From contig NZ_JAGHKQ010000007.1 of assembly GCF_017742235.1 (NCBI RefSeq), positions 1 through 64,000 of the forward strand: a stretch of 64,000 bases of DNA. The letters are read 5' to 3'. Made by a program: the position numbers and the translations under genes. This document shows, piece after piece, positions 17,233 to 26,183 of the stretch. Under the pieces are notes generated by a model. That model searched no databases and was not told the origin of the DNA. It saw only the letters and a program-made list of their open reading frames with translations. Numbering within the stretch: position 1 is the stretch's first letter; each line of letters opens with the position of its first letter. Source of the stretch: Bacillus sp. 165 (lineage in GTDB: Bacteria; Bacillota; Bacilli; Bacillales; Bacillaceae_G).

Positions 17233-17634
17233 CTATGATTGTTTTCGAAGTATAACCATCGCTGCAGTAATAATGGTAAATGCAACAAAGGCTAGAGAAG
17301 GGATAGTGATAAAGCCTAACCAATTAATATATTGTCCGGAACAAGGAACACCGCTTGTACATGACTCGAACTTTTGCAAAAATGCAATTTTTTGGAGGCC
17401 ATAGTGGTACCCTGAAACCAACATACCTATAAAGGAGAAAGGCAGCACATATCTATAAACAAATGTATCATTACGGTAAAAAGCAATCCCAAGTGAAATG
17501 GTTAATGGATACATTAAAATGCGCTGATACCAGCAAAAATCACATGGAATGAAATGCATCACCTGACTAAAAAACAGGCTCCCTAATGTCGCTATTATTG
17601 CTGTAATCCAAGCAAACAGAAGCGACTTATTCAT
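17233..17634 (-). CDS. bdbC: Membrane thiol-disulfide oxidoreductase BdbC (DsbB family)
   Basis: 133 residues, four hydrophobic spans. The quinone-linked redox pair Cys31-Cys34 (CDFC) and the second pair Cys92/Cys98 (SCTSGVPC) are all present. BdbC reoxidises BdbD by passing electrons to the quinone pool. The frame is open further up (to 17661), but ATG at 17634 follows AAGGAGAAGAAGG and overlaps the bdbD stop as ATGAATAA, the normal coupled arrangement. Second gene of the bdbDC pair. Confidence 0.92.
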   Translation of the reverse strand: MNKSLLFAWITAIIATLGSLFFSQVMHFIPCDFCWYQRILMYPLTISLGIAFYRNDTFVYRYVLPFSFIGMLVSGYHYGLQKIAFLQKFESCTSGVPCSGQYINWLGFITIPSLAFVAFTIITAAMVILRKQS

Positions 17635-18334
17635 CCTTCTTCTCCTTCGCAGCCTGCTCAACCATCTTTTTCAAATCTTCAAAAGAATTTCCTTCAAACT
17701 GCTTTCCATTAACAAATAAAGATGGTGTTGATTGAACATTTAGTTTTTGTACGTATGATTCATCCTTCTTTAATGCTTCTTTATACGGCTGTGTCTCGAA
17801 GGCTTGTACTACCTTTTCAACATCGTCTTCATTTGCCACTTCTTTTAAAGTATCTGTAAGAAACGTTTCTGTATATAAATCAATCTTCTCGTACTTCATA
17901 TCCTCGGGCTGTTTACTATATAAACGCTCATGAAACTTCCAGAACATATCATTGCCAAGCACTTGATATACTGTCTCTCCGAACTGAGCCGCACGAGTGG
18001 AATCTACATTAATAAAAGCATAGTTGATAAAATAAAATTTCGCTTGGCCTGTCTCAATCAATTCTTTTTCAATTTGAGGAAGAAACAGTTCGTTAAAATT
18101 TTTGCAATACGGGCATTTATAATCGCCAAATTCTAAAATTTTCACTGGAGCTGTTTTGTCTCCTAAATAAGGCTGATCCTTATAATCAATTGCAACCTCT
18201 TTGCTTGAAGACCAGTTCCCCATAAAAAGTAAACCAAGTATACATACGCTGAATACCCCAATAGTCCAAAATATCCATTTGGAAGAACTTTTGGACGTAT
18301 TTTTTTTCTTTTGCTTTCTGTTAGCTTGTCCCAT
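17627..18334 (-). CDS. bdbD: Membrane-anchored thiol oxidase BdbD (DsbA family)
   Basis: 235 residues: basic N-terminus, a membrane anchor (about 20-40), then a thioredoxin-fold domain with the active site Cys74-Pro-Tyr-Cys77 (DYKCPYCKNF), the inserted helical domain, and the cis-proline loop QSTPSLFVNG. It introduces disulfides into exported proteins and is recycled by BdbC. ATG at 18334 follows GGGGTGA. Divergent from the secreted His/Cys-motif protein gene at 18542, which could be a client. Confidence 0.92.
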   Translation of the reverse strand: MGQANRKQKKKNTSKSSSKWIFWTIGVFSVCILGLLFMGNWSSSKEVAIDYKDQPYLGDKTAPVKILEFGDYKCPYCKNFNELFLPQIEKELIETGQAKFYFINYAFINVDSTRAAQFGETVYQVLGNDMFWKFHERLYSKQPEDMKYEKIDLYTETFLTDTLKEVANEDDVEKVVQAFETQPYKEALKKDESYVQKLNVQSTPSLFVNGKQFEGNSFEDLKKMVEQAAKEKKDE

Positions 18335-18541
18335 ACATTCACCCCATTATTTCTGTTCAATATAACTGTAAAAAATAAAGTACTTTCAGAATCCAAAGTT
18401 AGTATATAAAAGTTTAGCTGCTTTAACAAGGAACAAATAGTGACAAATCAATGTGGTATCTATATTTAAATTCACTTTTTTTCCAGTTATCTATTGCGGT
18501 CCCTTTTGAAAAAATAAGAAAAAAAAGACGGGGTCGTTATC

Positions 18542-19399
18542 ATGAATATAAAAGTTATACATAAAACATTGCTTATGCTTGTAATTTTATTTTGCATGTT
18601 AAATCCTTCCACTTATGCAGCCTCATTGGAAGATATGGATTTACCCATCAGCTTTCGAGTAGAGATGCTTCCGTGGCAGCAAGTGGATAAAATCATTCCG
18701 AACAAAAGTATATTTACCATTATCGATATTGATACCGGCTTGCAATTTAAAGTCCAGCGTAGAGCTGGGAATAAACATGCAGATGTGCAGCCCTTAACAA
18801 GAAGTGATACTAAAATCATGAAAAAAATCTATGGAGGCAAATGGAGCTGGAAACGAAGAGCCATCCTGATTTTAGTCGATGATCAATTGTTAGCGGCTTC
18901 TATGCACGGCATGCCGCACGGAGCAGGAGCACTACCCAATGGATTTCCCGGGCATTTTTGCATTCATTTTTATGGAAGCACTACACATCGAACCCACCAT
19001 ACGGACCTTTGGCACAAAGTAATGATGTTAAAAGCTTCCAGTAAAATTGATAAATATATAAATAATGCCTCTCCGCATGAGCTGATTGAAATATTCGCAA
19101 TCAGCATCAGCAGCAGAGATCGTGATTTATTAGATTTAACTCTTTCAAACAATAAAGAAGGCCTTGAAGCATTACACCACTCAATGAAAAATATTGATTA
19201 CTTTGTTATTAAGACGATGTCCTTGTTACCGAAAAACGATATTATAAACTCTGTTTCAGTAAAGATTTCTGTGCAGGCAGACATGTATACTGAAAATCAA
19301 CAAAGAACGAAAAAACTGATGGATTTTATTATTCAAAGAAACAGTGTAACAGCCCCTTGGAAAATTGACAGTGTTTCGTTAAGTAAACAATTGAAATAA
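18542..19399 (+). CDS. Secreted protein of unknown function with conserved His/Cys motifs
   Basis: 285 residues with a signal peptide (1-26, ...STYA-A). The core (about 35-165) has strongly patterned motifs: GNKHADVQPLTRSDT, KKIYGGKWSWKRRAILI, AASMHGMPHGAG (His122, His126), GHFCIHFYGSTTH (His138, Cys140, His142). The HG...C-I-H arrangement is reminiscent of the catalytic HG and SHGCIR boxes of L,D-transpeptidases, but the sequence is not a standard YkuD domain. Part of the motif set looks like that of an uncharacterised Firmicutes family. The C-terminal 110 residues are helical and less distinctive. Start ATG at 18542; the ribosome binding site is weak (GGGGTC). Confidence 0.8.
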   Translation: MNIKVIHKTLLMLVILFCMLNPSTYAASLEDMDLPISFRVEMLPWQQVDKIIPNKSIFTIIDIDTGLQFKVQRRAGNKHADVQPLTRSDTKIMKKIYGGKWSWKRRAILILVDDQLLAASMHGMPHGAGALPNGFPGHFCIHFYGSTTHRTHHTDLWHKVMMLKASSKIDKYINNASPHELIEIFAISISSRDRDLLDLTLSNNKEGLEALHHSMKNIDYFVIKTMSLLPKNDIINSVSVKISVQADMYTENQQRTKKLMDFIIQRNSVTAPWKIDSVSLSKQLK

Positions 19400-19471
19400 G
19401 ATAAGCGGACAATTTCCATTTTGGTTTTCATATTTGTTAAGAGCGGATATTCGATAACCTCTTAATCCATG

Positions 19472-19505
19472 AGAAAAGTGCCGAACCTGCATTTAGCACT
19501 TTTCT
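19472..19505. terminator. Hairpin between the secreted-protein gene and the UPF0316 pseudogene
   Basis: AGAAAAGTGC pairs with GCACTTTTCT (10 bp, 14-base loop) between two convergent genes. The stem supplies its own T-run on both strands. Confidence 0.7.
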
Positions 19506-19523
19506 TACTATGTAAATTGGCTG

Positions 19524-20059
19524 TCAGTCTTGCTCTCGTTGCTTGTGACGTTTTTTCATTGATTTTGTCAAATAGCCCCCTGAAAGGAACGAATTTCGTA
19601 AGAAGCCAAAAATGCTTTCGGTGCAATTGTATTGACAATCTGTAAAAACTCTTTTTCCCTCGAACGCTTGGAAACAATATCAAGACGATAACGCGGTGAA
19701 TTTATTCCTTCACCTGTAAAAACAGTCACTCCAAATCCAGCTTGCCGCAATGTATTCACCAAATCATCACATTGTTCGAGTAAACTGACATTGTATGTAA
19801 CGTACCCGAATGCTAACTTTCTTTCTATGTAGCCCCCTAGTAGCAATCCTGCGCTGAATCCCACTACATATGCGCCTATATTCCATATATTCGAAAGATC
19901 TTGAAATACGATTCCCAAACTAACGATATAAATGATTCCTTCAAGTAAACCCACTCATGCGGCAGACTTTGTTTCGTTTTTAACCAAAAGAATAGTACGA
20001 ATCGTCAAAATGGGTACATATATAATTTGCAGTAAAAAGATTAACACAGCTTGCAGCAC
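19524..20059 (-). pseudogene. UPF0316/DUF2179 (YebE-like) membrane protein gene with premature stop and frameshift
   Basis: GTG at 20059 after AAGGAG opens a UPF0316 protein ([20 protein letters not shown]). After 34 residues a TGA (19957-19955) replaces what is a Gly codon in relatives, and the frame continues [18 protein letters not shown] through the YitT-like DUF2179 domain. Near the end the run of five G after SFQ is one short: with one more G the frame would read [18 protein letters not shown] and stop at 19524, whereas now it ends QGAI. So there are two lesions. Readthrough from an internal GTG at 19954 could make a 128-residue fragment without the first membrane span. Confidence 0.82.
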
Positions 20060-20111
20060 TTGTAACACTCCTTAGGAAAAATGTTTTGTTCATGATATAC
20101 GAGGCAGAATA

Positions 20112-20136
20112 AAGAGCCAGCACGACGCTAGCTCTT
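20112..20136 (-). terminator. Hairpin overlapping the msrAB stop
   Basis: AAGAGC and GCTCTT pair around a 13-base loop that contains the TAG stop. TTTATTC follows on the minus strand. Modest. Confidence 0.45.
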
Positions 20137-21096
20137 CTGGTTGTGAAACAGAATCAAGAAATCTCCATATCCCTCTTTTTCCAAATTTTCTTTAGGAATA
20201 AAACGCAAGGCTGCAGAATTGATGCAATAACGAAGTCCATTTTTCCCTGGACCATCAGGAAAAACATGCCCCAAGTGTGAATCTGCCTCTCGGCTCCTTA
20301 CTTCTGTACGTGTCATATTATGACTAAGATCTACTTTTTCCTTTACACTAGCTGACATAACAGGCTTCGTAAAGCTTGGCCAGCCACACCCGCTGTCGTA
20401 TTTATCCAATGAACTAAACAACGGTTCCCCTGAAACTATATCTACATATATGCCTTCATCCTCATGGTTGTAATACTCGTTTTGAAAAGGAGGCTCTGTT
20501 CCGCTTTCTTGTGTCACATAAAACTGCATTGTTGTCAGTTTTTCTTTTAGATGTGAATTGTCCCTGGGCCAATGCTCTTTAATAAAGGCATCCCTCCCCG
20601 ATCCTTTTCGATACAGTGCATAACGAAATGGATTTTTCTTATGATAATCTTGATGGTATTCCTCCGCAGGATAAAACGTAGATGCCTGTATAATCTTTGT
20701 GACAATCGGTTTACGAAAACGTCCGCTCTCTTCCAGGGCCAGCTTCGATGCTTCAGCCTTTTGACGCTGTTCTTCACTATGATAAAAAATAACAGTTTGA
20801 TATGACTGCCCCCGATCATGAAACTGACCTCCCGAATCGGTTGGATCGATTTGCTGCCAATATAAATCAAGCAGCTTATCATAAGAAAAAAGTGCGGGAT
20901 CAAATGTAATTTGAACTGCTTCATAATGACCGGTTGTTTCTGAACATACTTCTTTATAAGTCGGATTTTCTTTATGTCCTCCCGTATAGCCGGATTCAAC
21001 TTGTATAATCCCTTCCATCTCCTCAAACGGAGAAACCATACACCAAAAGCAGCCGCCTGCAAATGTCGCTAATTCATAATTAGATGTATTGCCCAT
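20128..21096 (-). CDS. msrAB: Fused peptide-methionine sulfoxide reductase MsrA/MsrB
   Basis: 322 residues, repairs oxidised methionine. The N-terminal MsrA half (about 6-175) shows the active site GGCFWC (Cys16, Cys19) and [11 protein letters not shown]; it reduces the S epimer. The C-terminal MsrB half (about 185-320) shows [20 protein letters not shown] and [11 protein letters not shown] with the catalytic Cys; it reduces the R epimer. The zinc-binding CxxC pairs of some MsrB proteins are only partly visible. The frame is open to GTG at 21105, but GAGGTGA fits ATG at 21096. B. subtilis keeps the two as separate genes. Confidence 0.93.
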   Translation of the reverse strand: MGNTSNYELATFAGGCFWCMVSPFEEMEGIIQVESGYTGGHKENPTYKEVCSETTGHYEAVQITFDPALFSYDKLLDLYWQQIDPTDSGGQFHDRGQSYQTVIFYHSEEQRQKAEASKLALEESGRFRKPIVTKIIQASTFYPAEEYHQDYHKKNPFRYALYRKGSGRDAFIKEHWPRDNSHLKEKLTTMQFYVTQESGTEPPFQNEYYNHEDEGIYVDIVSGEPLFSSLDKYDSGCGWPSFTKPVMSASVKEKVDLSHNMTRTEVRSREADSHLGHVFPDGPGKNGLRYCINSAALRFIPKENLEKEGYGDFLILFHNQKS

Positions 21097-21409
21097 CTTC
21101 TTCACCTCATCCTCGTATATTTAAACTTATTGCATATTATATCACCACAGCTGCTGCTTCTACATTTTAATGCTTCATATATCCTCTTCCCCTATATAAA
21201 ATAACCTTCTTCAGATTAAACATGCTGAATTAATCAATACTTCAAAAATAATATAACGGCTTCCTTACTCTAGTAACGACAGAAGTGAATCCTTTTATAG
21301 AATTCGATATAATACCTCAAATTTTTTACGTTGTTTCTCTATAGTTATCTAACTATTCTAAAAAATGATATAATTCTATAGACATATATTTCGAAAGGAG
21401 CGATATATA
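21097..21409. other. Intergenic region with divergent promoters
   Basis: Separates msrAB and the epimerase gene. It contains the -10 box and palindrome listed separately. Nothing else is seen. Confidence 0.4.
21341..21374 (+). promoter_or_regulatory. Promoter with palindrome upstream of the dipeptide epimerase gene
   Basis: A TATAAT -10 box (21369-21374) lies 36 bases before the ATG at 21410. A perfect palindrome, ATAGTTA-TC-TAACTAT (21341-21356), covers the -35 position, where no good TTGACA is visible. This suggests a regulator-controlled promoter. Confidence 0.5.
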
Positions 21410-22486
21410 ATGCGGATTCAATCATTAGACGTAACCCGCCGTACGATACCATTAGTCGTACCATTTAAAACAGCACTTAGAACAGCGACAGAAGTAGAAA
21501 GTATAGAAGTAGAACTTACTTTAGATACAGGTATCAAAGGAAGAGGTGCTGCCGCTCCAACATACGTCATCACAGGTGATTCTGCACAAAGCATAGAAGC
21601 CGCTTTGCTTGGCCCCATCCAAAGCGCACTGATAAATGCTGATCTTGAGCATTTTCAAGAAACCCTCCGAAAAGTACAAGCATGCTGCATAGGAAATATG
21701 AGCGCTAAAGCTGCTGCTGATATAGCTTTGCATGATGCTTATAGTAAAGCTATAAATATTCCTCTGTATGCCTTTCTTGGCGGAAACAAAGCTCTTTCTA
21801 CATGCATGACCATCGGCGTTGATAGTGTCGAAAAGATGACAGCAGATGCCAAGAAAAGTGTGATGGAAGGATTCGATGTACTAAAAGTAAAAGTAGGAGC
21901 TTCTCCTGAATTAGATATTGCACGTATTGAAGCGATTCGCACAGTTGTTCCCGCTCATGTGAAATTACGCCTAGATGCTAATCAAGGATGGTCGGCCAAA
22001 CAAGCTGTTCAGCTTATTCAAGAGATGGAAAACCGCAGCTTTGGCATTGAACTGGTAGAACAGCCTGTGCCAGCCTATGATTTGGACGGCTTAAAATTTG
22101 TTACCGAACGTGTAGCAACCCCGATTATGGCAGATGAAAGCATGTTTTCTCCCCGTGATGCAATGAAGCTCGTAACAGGGCGTTACATAGATTTATTAAA
22201 TATTAAACTTATGAAGTGCGGGGGTATTAACGAAGCTTGGAAAATTGCTAGTATTGCCGAAACACATGGTATCACATGTATGGTAGGGAGCATGATGGAA
22301 GCCTCTCTCTCTGTCAGTGCAGCGGCACACTTTGCAGCTGCTCACCCAAATGTTCGATATTTTGATTTGGATGCTCCTCTTTGGCTGTCTGAAAAACCGT
22401 CCGGTCTCATTTATAATGGAAAACACATTACTCTTCCTAAAGAACCTGGACTTGGAATCAAGGATTCAACGATACCGTTATCTTAA
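21410..22486 (+). CDS. L-Ala-D/L-Glu (dipeptide) epimerase, enolase superfamily
   Basis: 358 residues. Enolase-superfamily muconate-lactonizing subgroup: N-terminal capping domain, then the barrel with Lys159-x-Lys161 (LKVKVG), metal ligands Asp189 (DANQGW), Glu217 (EQPV) and Asp242 (ADES), and the second base Lys266 (KLMKCGG). The MVGSMME motif near 293 is typical of L-Ala-D/L-Glu epimerases such as B. subtilis YkfB, which act in muropeptide recycling. ATG at 21410 follows AAAGGAG. It is not linked here to ykfA/ykfC/dpp genes, so it may be a stand-alone recycling enzyme. Confidence 0.9.
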   Translation: MRIQSLDVTRRTIPLVVPFKTALRTATEVESIEVELTLDTGIKGRGAAAPTYVITGDSAQSIEAALLGPIQSALINADLEHFQETLRKVQACCIGNMSAKAAADIALHDAYSKAINIPLYAFLGGNKALSTCMTIGVDSVEKMTADAKKSVMEGFDVLKVKVGASPELDIARIEAIRTVVPAHVKLRLDANQGWSAKQAVQLIQEMENRSFGIELVEQPVPAYDLDGLKFVTERVATPIMADESMFSPRDAMKLVTGRYIDLLNIKLMKCGGINEAWKIASIAETHGITCMVGSMMEASLSVSAAAHFAAAHPNVRYFDLDAPLWLSEKPSGLIYNGKHITLPKEPGLGIKDSTIPLS

Positions 22487-22490
22487 TAAT

Positions 22491-22527
22491 AAAAAGCAGC
22501 CTCTTACAAAATAAGGGCTGCTTTTTT
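22491..22527 (+). terminator. Intrinsic terminator of the epimerase gene
   Basis: AAAAAGCAGCC pairs with GGCTGCTTTTT and continues in T. It lies 5 bases past the stop and between convergent genes. Confidence 0.9.
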
Positions 22528-22572
22528 ATAAAGCTCCTATTCTAATCCGCCATTAGTAGCAAACTAGCCAGC

Positions 22573-23955
22573 TTACACATTAAGGTTTTGCTTTTGTACT
22601 TTATACTGCAGTGTTTGTCTTGGAATTCCCAACAGGACTGCAGCTTGCTGAACATTCCCATTCGTTTGCAGCAGCGCTCGCTGAATCAGCGATTTTTCTG
22701 TTTCCTGAAGTACCTTTCGAAGAGGCTGCAGCCTCTTATCTACTTCTCGTTTAATTCCCTGCAGTTGAATGGGTAAATGTTCGAGATGCAGCATATGTCC
22801 GTCTGCCATAATCATTGCATGCTCAATTGTATGCTTTAGTTCTCTCACATTTCCCGGCCAATCGTATTTATAAAAAAGCTCAAATACATCATTATCTACA
22901 ATACGGACATGCTTAGCAAACTTTTTATTAAACTGTTCAACGAAGTGATAGGTTAATAACTCCATATCCTCACTTCGTTCTCGCAGGGGCGGAATAAATA
23001 AAGAAAATACATTTAAGCGATAATACAAATCAGAACGCAGCTTTCCTTCTTTTACACAGTCTAAGGGAGCTTCATTCATAGATGCAATAACGCGTACATG
23101 CACCTTTCTTGTTTTTTGATCACCAATACGCCGAACCATCCCATCCTCCAGCACCCGTAAAAGCTTCGCCTGCAATTCTAAAGGCATGGAGTTAATTTCA
23201 TCTAAAAACAACGTACCCTCATCTGATAACTCAAACAACCCTGGTCTATCTACCGCTCCTGTATAGCTCCCCTTTACCGTTCCAAATAATAAGCTTTCTA
23301 AAAGAGATTCAGGCAACGCAGCACAGTTTTGTGCGATAAACGGGCCCTTAGCAGAAGATGAATTACAATGAATAGCTTGCACAAATAGCTCTTTACCTGT
23401 CCCTGTTTCCCCAAATACGAGCACTGCTGAGTCAGTGCATGCTACCCTTTCAGCATGCTTTTTCACTTCCATTAAAATAGGGTCTTTTGTTAATATATCT
23501 TCAAACGTATAGAGGCTTGTATGCTTCCTTTCCTTTTGAACCGAAGATTTTTGTATTTTCGCTTGTAAATCTAATACTTTCTCTCCTAATTTCTTGATTG
23601 TAGAATAGTCCTTTGCAATTTCAACTGCTCCTATAACTTCTCCTGCAAGAATAATAGGAATCGTTGTATTAATAGTATCAATATACTGGCCTTTTATATT
23701 TTGATAGCGCTGCGGCTGATGAATGATAGCTTGTTTTGTTTGTAATACATTCAATAGTGTGCTGCTTTGCTTTGTAAGTGAAGGAAAGGCCTCTAGCACA
23801 TTCTTCCCTAGTACATCTTCGACAGAAAGACCATCGTGTCTCGCCGCTACCTGATTATAGAAAATAGTAATTCCATTCCTGTCAACGGCATGAATCGCTT
23901 CATCAATACTGTTTAAAATTGCATTAATCATCTCATTTGTTGGTATCGTAAGCAA
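22573..23955 (-). CDS. kamR: Sigma-54-dependent activator, KamR/RocR type
   Basis: 460 residues: PAS domain (about 10-115), AAA+ domain (about 150-380) with Walker A FGETGTGKE, Walker B-type LSDEGTLFLDEIN, sigma-54 contact loop GSYTGA (GAFTGA variant), and a C-terminal Fis-type HTH (NVQQAAVLLGIPRQTLQYKV). It hydrolyses ATP to open sigma-54 promoters after sensing a signal through PAS. RocR of B. subtilis is the same length and build. Its place as last gene after yodP matches kamR of the B. thuringiensis kam locus. TTG start at 23955 with AAGGGTGG. Confidence 0.9.
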   Translation of the reverse strand: MLTIPTNEMINAILNSIDEAIHAVDRNGITIFYNQVAARHDGLSVEDVLGKNVLEAFPSLTKQSSTLLNVLQTKQAIIHQPQRYQNIKGQYIDTINTTIPIILAGEVIGAVEIAKDYSTIKKLGEKVLDLQAKIQKSSVQKERKHTSLYTFEDILTKDPILMEVKKHAERVACTDSAVLVFGETGTGKELFVQAIHCNSSSAKGPFIAQNCAALPESLLESLLFGTVKGSYTGAVDRPGLFELSDEGTLFLDEINSMPLELQAKLLRVLEDGMVRRIGDQKTRKVHVRVIASMNEAPLDCVKEGKLRSDLYYRLNVFSLFIPPLRERSEDMELLTYHFVEQFNKKFAKHVRIVDNDVFELFYKYDWPGNVRELKHTIEHAMIMADGHMLHLEHLPIQLQGIKREVDKRLQPLRKVLQETEKSLIQRALLQTNGNVQQAAVLLGIPRQTLQYKVQKQNLNV

Positions 23956-24021
23956 TTTCTTTCACCACCCTTAAAGCGCAAAATACAAGCGGAGCGCCGC
24001 ATTTTCAACGCTTTTGCATTA

Positions 24022-24882
24022 CTACAGCCTTATTGATAAGTCTTTAACCCAAACATTCATATCCTCTAGCTTATCAAAGATATAACAGTTATTAGTAAGT
24101 CTTCCTGTATAGGTGTATCCTAGCTGGTGAAATGCCGCATTCATTCCGTAGGATAAGGAACGCGCAATAGTATAAGAGCAATAAATAGCTCGGTTAAACA
24201 GCTCCTCTTCTAACTTCTTCAAAAGTTCTTTCATTAAACCATAATTTCGATGCTCTTCAAGCGTAGCGCAATTTGTAAGCTCAGCATTTCGCTGCACAAC
24301 ATCCAGTTCAGCAGAAGCTGCACTTACAATTCTTCCTTCTTTTTCATATACATAATAGATGGTTCCTTCTTCCATTGTTTTCTCAATATAATCCGCTTGA
24401 TTAAGAGGCGTCGGATATACCTCGAAGACATGTCCATATAATGCTGCAAGCTCCGTCGCGTCTTCTTTCTTCGCTTTCCTTAATACATACTCTTTTGGAA
24501 CTGATTTTTCCTTAAAAACAGTGGTGTGTAAAATAGCAGATACGATGTTATCTTCCTTTACCCATTCCCCACTGTTTCGCCTCTTCTCATCACGATATTT
24601 TGTAACAAAATATCCGTCGCTTCCCTGAAAATAGCTTTGCAGGAATGCTTCCATTACATATCCAAACTGTAAAAAAGTATGTAAATGTTCTTTTCTTACT
24701 TTAATAATAATTTTTGTATAGTTATACGCTTCCGCCAATGCTTCTACCTTCGTTACTAAATCAGAAATATTCCCTAGATAATAATCGATTCTAATCCGTT
24801 CATTGAAATGGTCAAGTGCTCCTTGTAAATAAAATGCTTCTTCTCTGTGTGTAATAGTTTCATAATATTGGTTGCTTGTCAT
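24022..24882 (-). CDS. yodP: Putative beta-lysine N-acetyltransferase (AblB/YodP-like)
   Basis: 286 residues. The N-terminal half is typical of AblB/YodP proteins (IIIKVRKEHLHTFLQFGYVMEAF). The C-terminal half is a GNAT domain (about 140-280) ending in ARSLSYGMNAAFHQLGY. In archaea AblB makes N-epsilon-acetyl-beta-lysine from the product of lysine 2,3-aminomutase. Here it lies in an operon with a deacylase and CoA-transferase, so a catabolic role is more likely than osmolyte storage. The partner kamA is not in the window. ATG at 24882, GAGAGGGG site. Confidence 0.88.
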   Translation of the reverse strand: MTSNQYYETITHREEAFYLQGALDHFNERIRIDYYLGNISDLVTKVEALAEAYNYTKIIIKVRKEHLHTFLQFGYVMEAFLQSYFQGSDGYFVTKYRDEKRRNSGEWVKEDNIVSAILHTTVFKEKSVPKEYVLRKAKKEDATELAALYGHVFEVYPTPLNQADYIEKTMEEGTIYYVYEKEGRIVSAASAELDVVQRNAELTNCATLEEHRNYGLMKELLKKLEEELFNRAIYCSYTIARSLSYGMNAAFHQLGYTYTGRLTNNCYIFDKLEDMNVWVKDLSIRL

Positions 24883-24900
24883 AGTTCTTTTCCCCTCTCC

Positions 24901-26169
24901 TTATTCTTGTATACCACACCAATCCAGCAGTGTATTGGCAATAATTTCTGCAGCTAAAAACATTTCATTAAGGTCGATATATTCATTAGGATAATGTGCT
25001 ATCTTAGTCTCTCCTGGTCCAAATACTATCATGGGAATAGCAGCCACTTGCGTAAATAATCCTCCATCTGTTCCCCAAGGGGCCGCTGCGATAATAGGCT
25101 CTTTATTCGTTGCCTGTATATAATTTTGCTTTAATGTTTCTACTAATGGATGATCCGCTTCAATAGCACCGGGTATCCATCTTGCTCCAAACCATTCGAT
25201 TTCCACAGGGTGACTTCCAAACCATTCATCTTCTTTTGAAAGCTGCGCCATCCAGCTTTCAAATTCTTCTCTTGCTTCTTCAATTCTTTCATGCGGAGCT
25301 ACTCCGAACCTTCCTTCTAGCACAACAAGATCCGCAACAGAGGATGGCCACGTTCCTCCATGAATCGTTCCAATATTGATGGGAATCGGTATCGGTATCC
25401 CTTCATATAAAGGATCGTCCACTCGATTATTTCTCAATTTTTCCAGCGCTTGAATTTTTTGAATGACTGCCAGACTTTTTTCGATAGCGCTAACTCCTTC
25501 ATAACGTGTGCCCCCATGTGCAACACGACCTTTTATCTGAAGCCGGAACCACATAGACCCTTGTTGTTTAATGAAGAATTTCATATTGGTCGGTTCAGGA
25601 ATAATGACTCCATCTGCCTTATATCCTCGTAAAATAGCAGCCAGTGTTCCTGTTCCCCCGCTCTCCTCTTCAATGACACTTTGAAAATATACATCTCCTT
25701 TTAATCTAATGCCGCTTTGTTTAATTGCTTCGATTGCTAAAATGAGGGCTGTATTTCCGCCTTTCATATCAGTGGCGCCCCGTCCATATAGCTTATTATC
25801 AATAATCGCGGCCCCAAACGGATGATGCTCCCACTGTTTTATTTCCCCTTCCGGCACGACATCAATATGACCGTTTAAAATCATAGATTTTCCGCCGCCA
25901 GTGCCTTTTAATGTAGCCACTATATTCGGACTGCCCTCGAAGCCCTCTCTTCTCGAAATAAAATAAGGATGGTCTTGCATGTCTTCAACCGACGGCTCCC
26001 AAATATCTAGCTGTAAGCCTAATTCTCTCAGCTTTTCAATCACAATCGCCTGTGCTGTACTTTCATTGCCAGACACACTTCTTTCCTGCACAAGTCTTTG
26101 CAGTAATTCCGTTGTCTTTTTTTTGCTGCGTTGTATATACTGATGTACCTTATCTTTGTAATCAGTCAT
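24901..26169 (-). CDS. yodQ: M20 family zinc deacylase/peptidase (YodQ-like)
   Basis: 422 residues of the ArgE/DapE/ACY1 fold. Metal-binding motifs: NGHIDVVPEG (His), GRGATDMKGG (Asp bridging), IEEESGGTGT (catalytic Glu-Glu), EPT, and WGTDGG. A dimerisation domain is inserted between about 190 and 305. Members remove acyl groups from amino acids; within this operon it probably deacylates an intermediate derived from acetyl-beta-lysine. It starts 14 bases after yodR ends. ATG at 26169 with GGGAGG. Confidence 0.9.
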   Translation of the reverse strand: MTDYKDKVHQYIQRSKKKTTELLQRLVQERSVSGNESTAQAIVIEKLRELGLQLDIWEPSVEDMQDHPYFISRREGFEGSPNIVATLKGTGGGKSMILNGHIDVVPEGEIKQWEHHPFGAAIIDNKLYGRGATDMKGGNTALILAIEAIKQSGIRLKGDVYFQSVIEEESGGTGTLAAILRGYKADGVIIPEPTNMKFFIKQQGSMWFRLQIKGRVAHGGTRYEGVSAIEKSLAVIQKIQALEKLRNNRVDDPLYEGIPIPIPINIGTIHGGTWPSSVADLVVLEGRFGVAPHERIEEAREEFESWMAQLSKEDEWFGSHPVEIEWFGARWIPGAIEADHPLVETLKQNYIQATNKEPIIAAAPWGTDGGLFTQVAAIPMIVFGPGETKIAHYPNEYIDLNEMFLAAEIIANTLLDWCGIQE

Positions 26170-26183
26170 CCTTTTCCTCCCAC

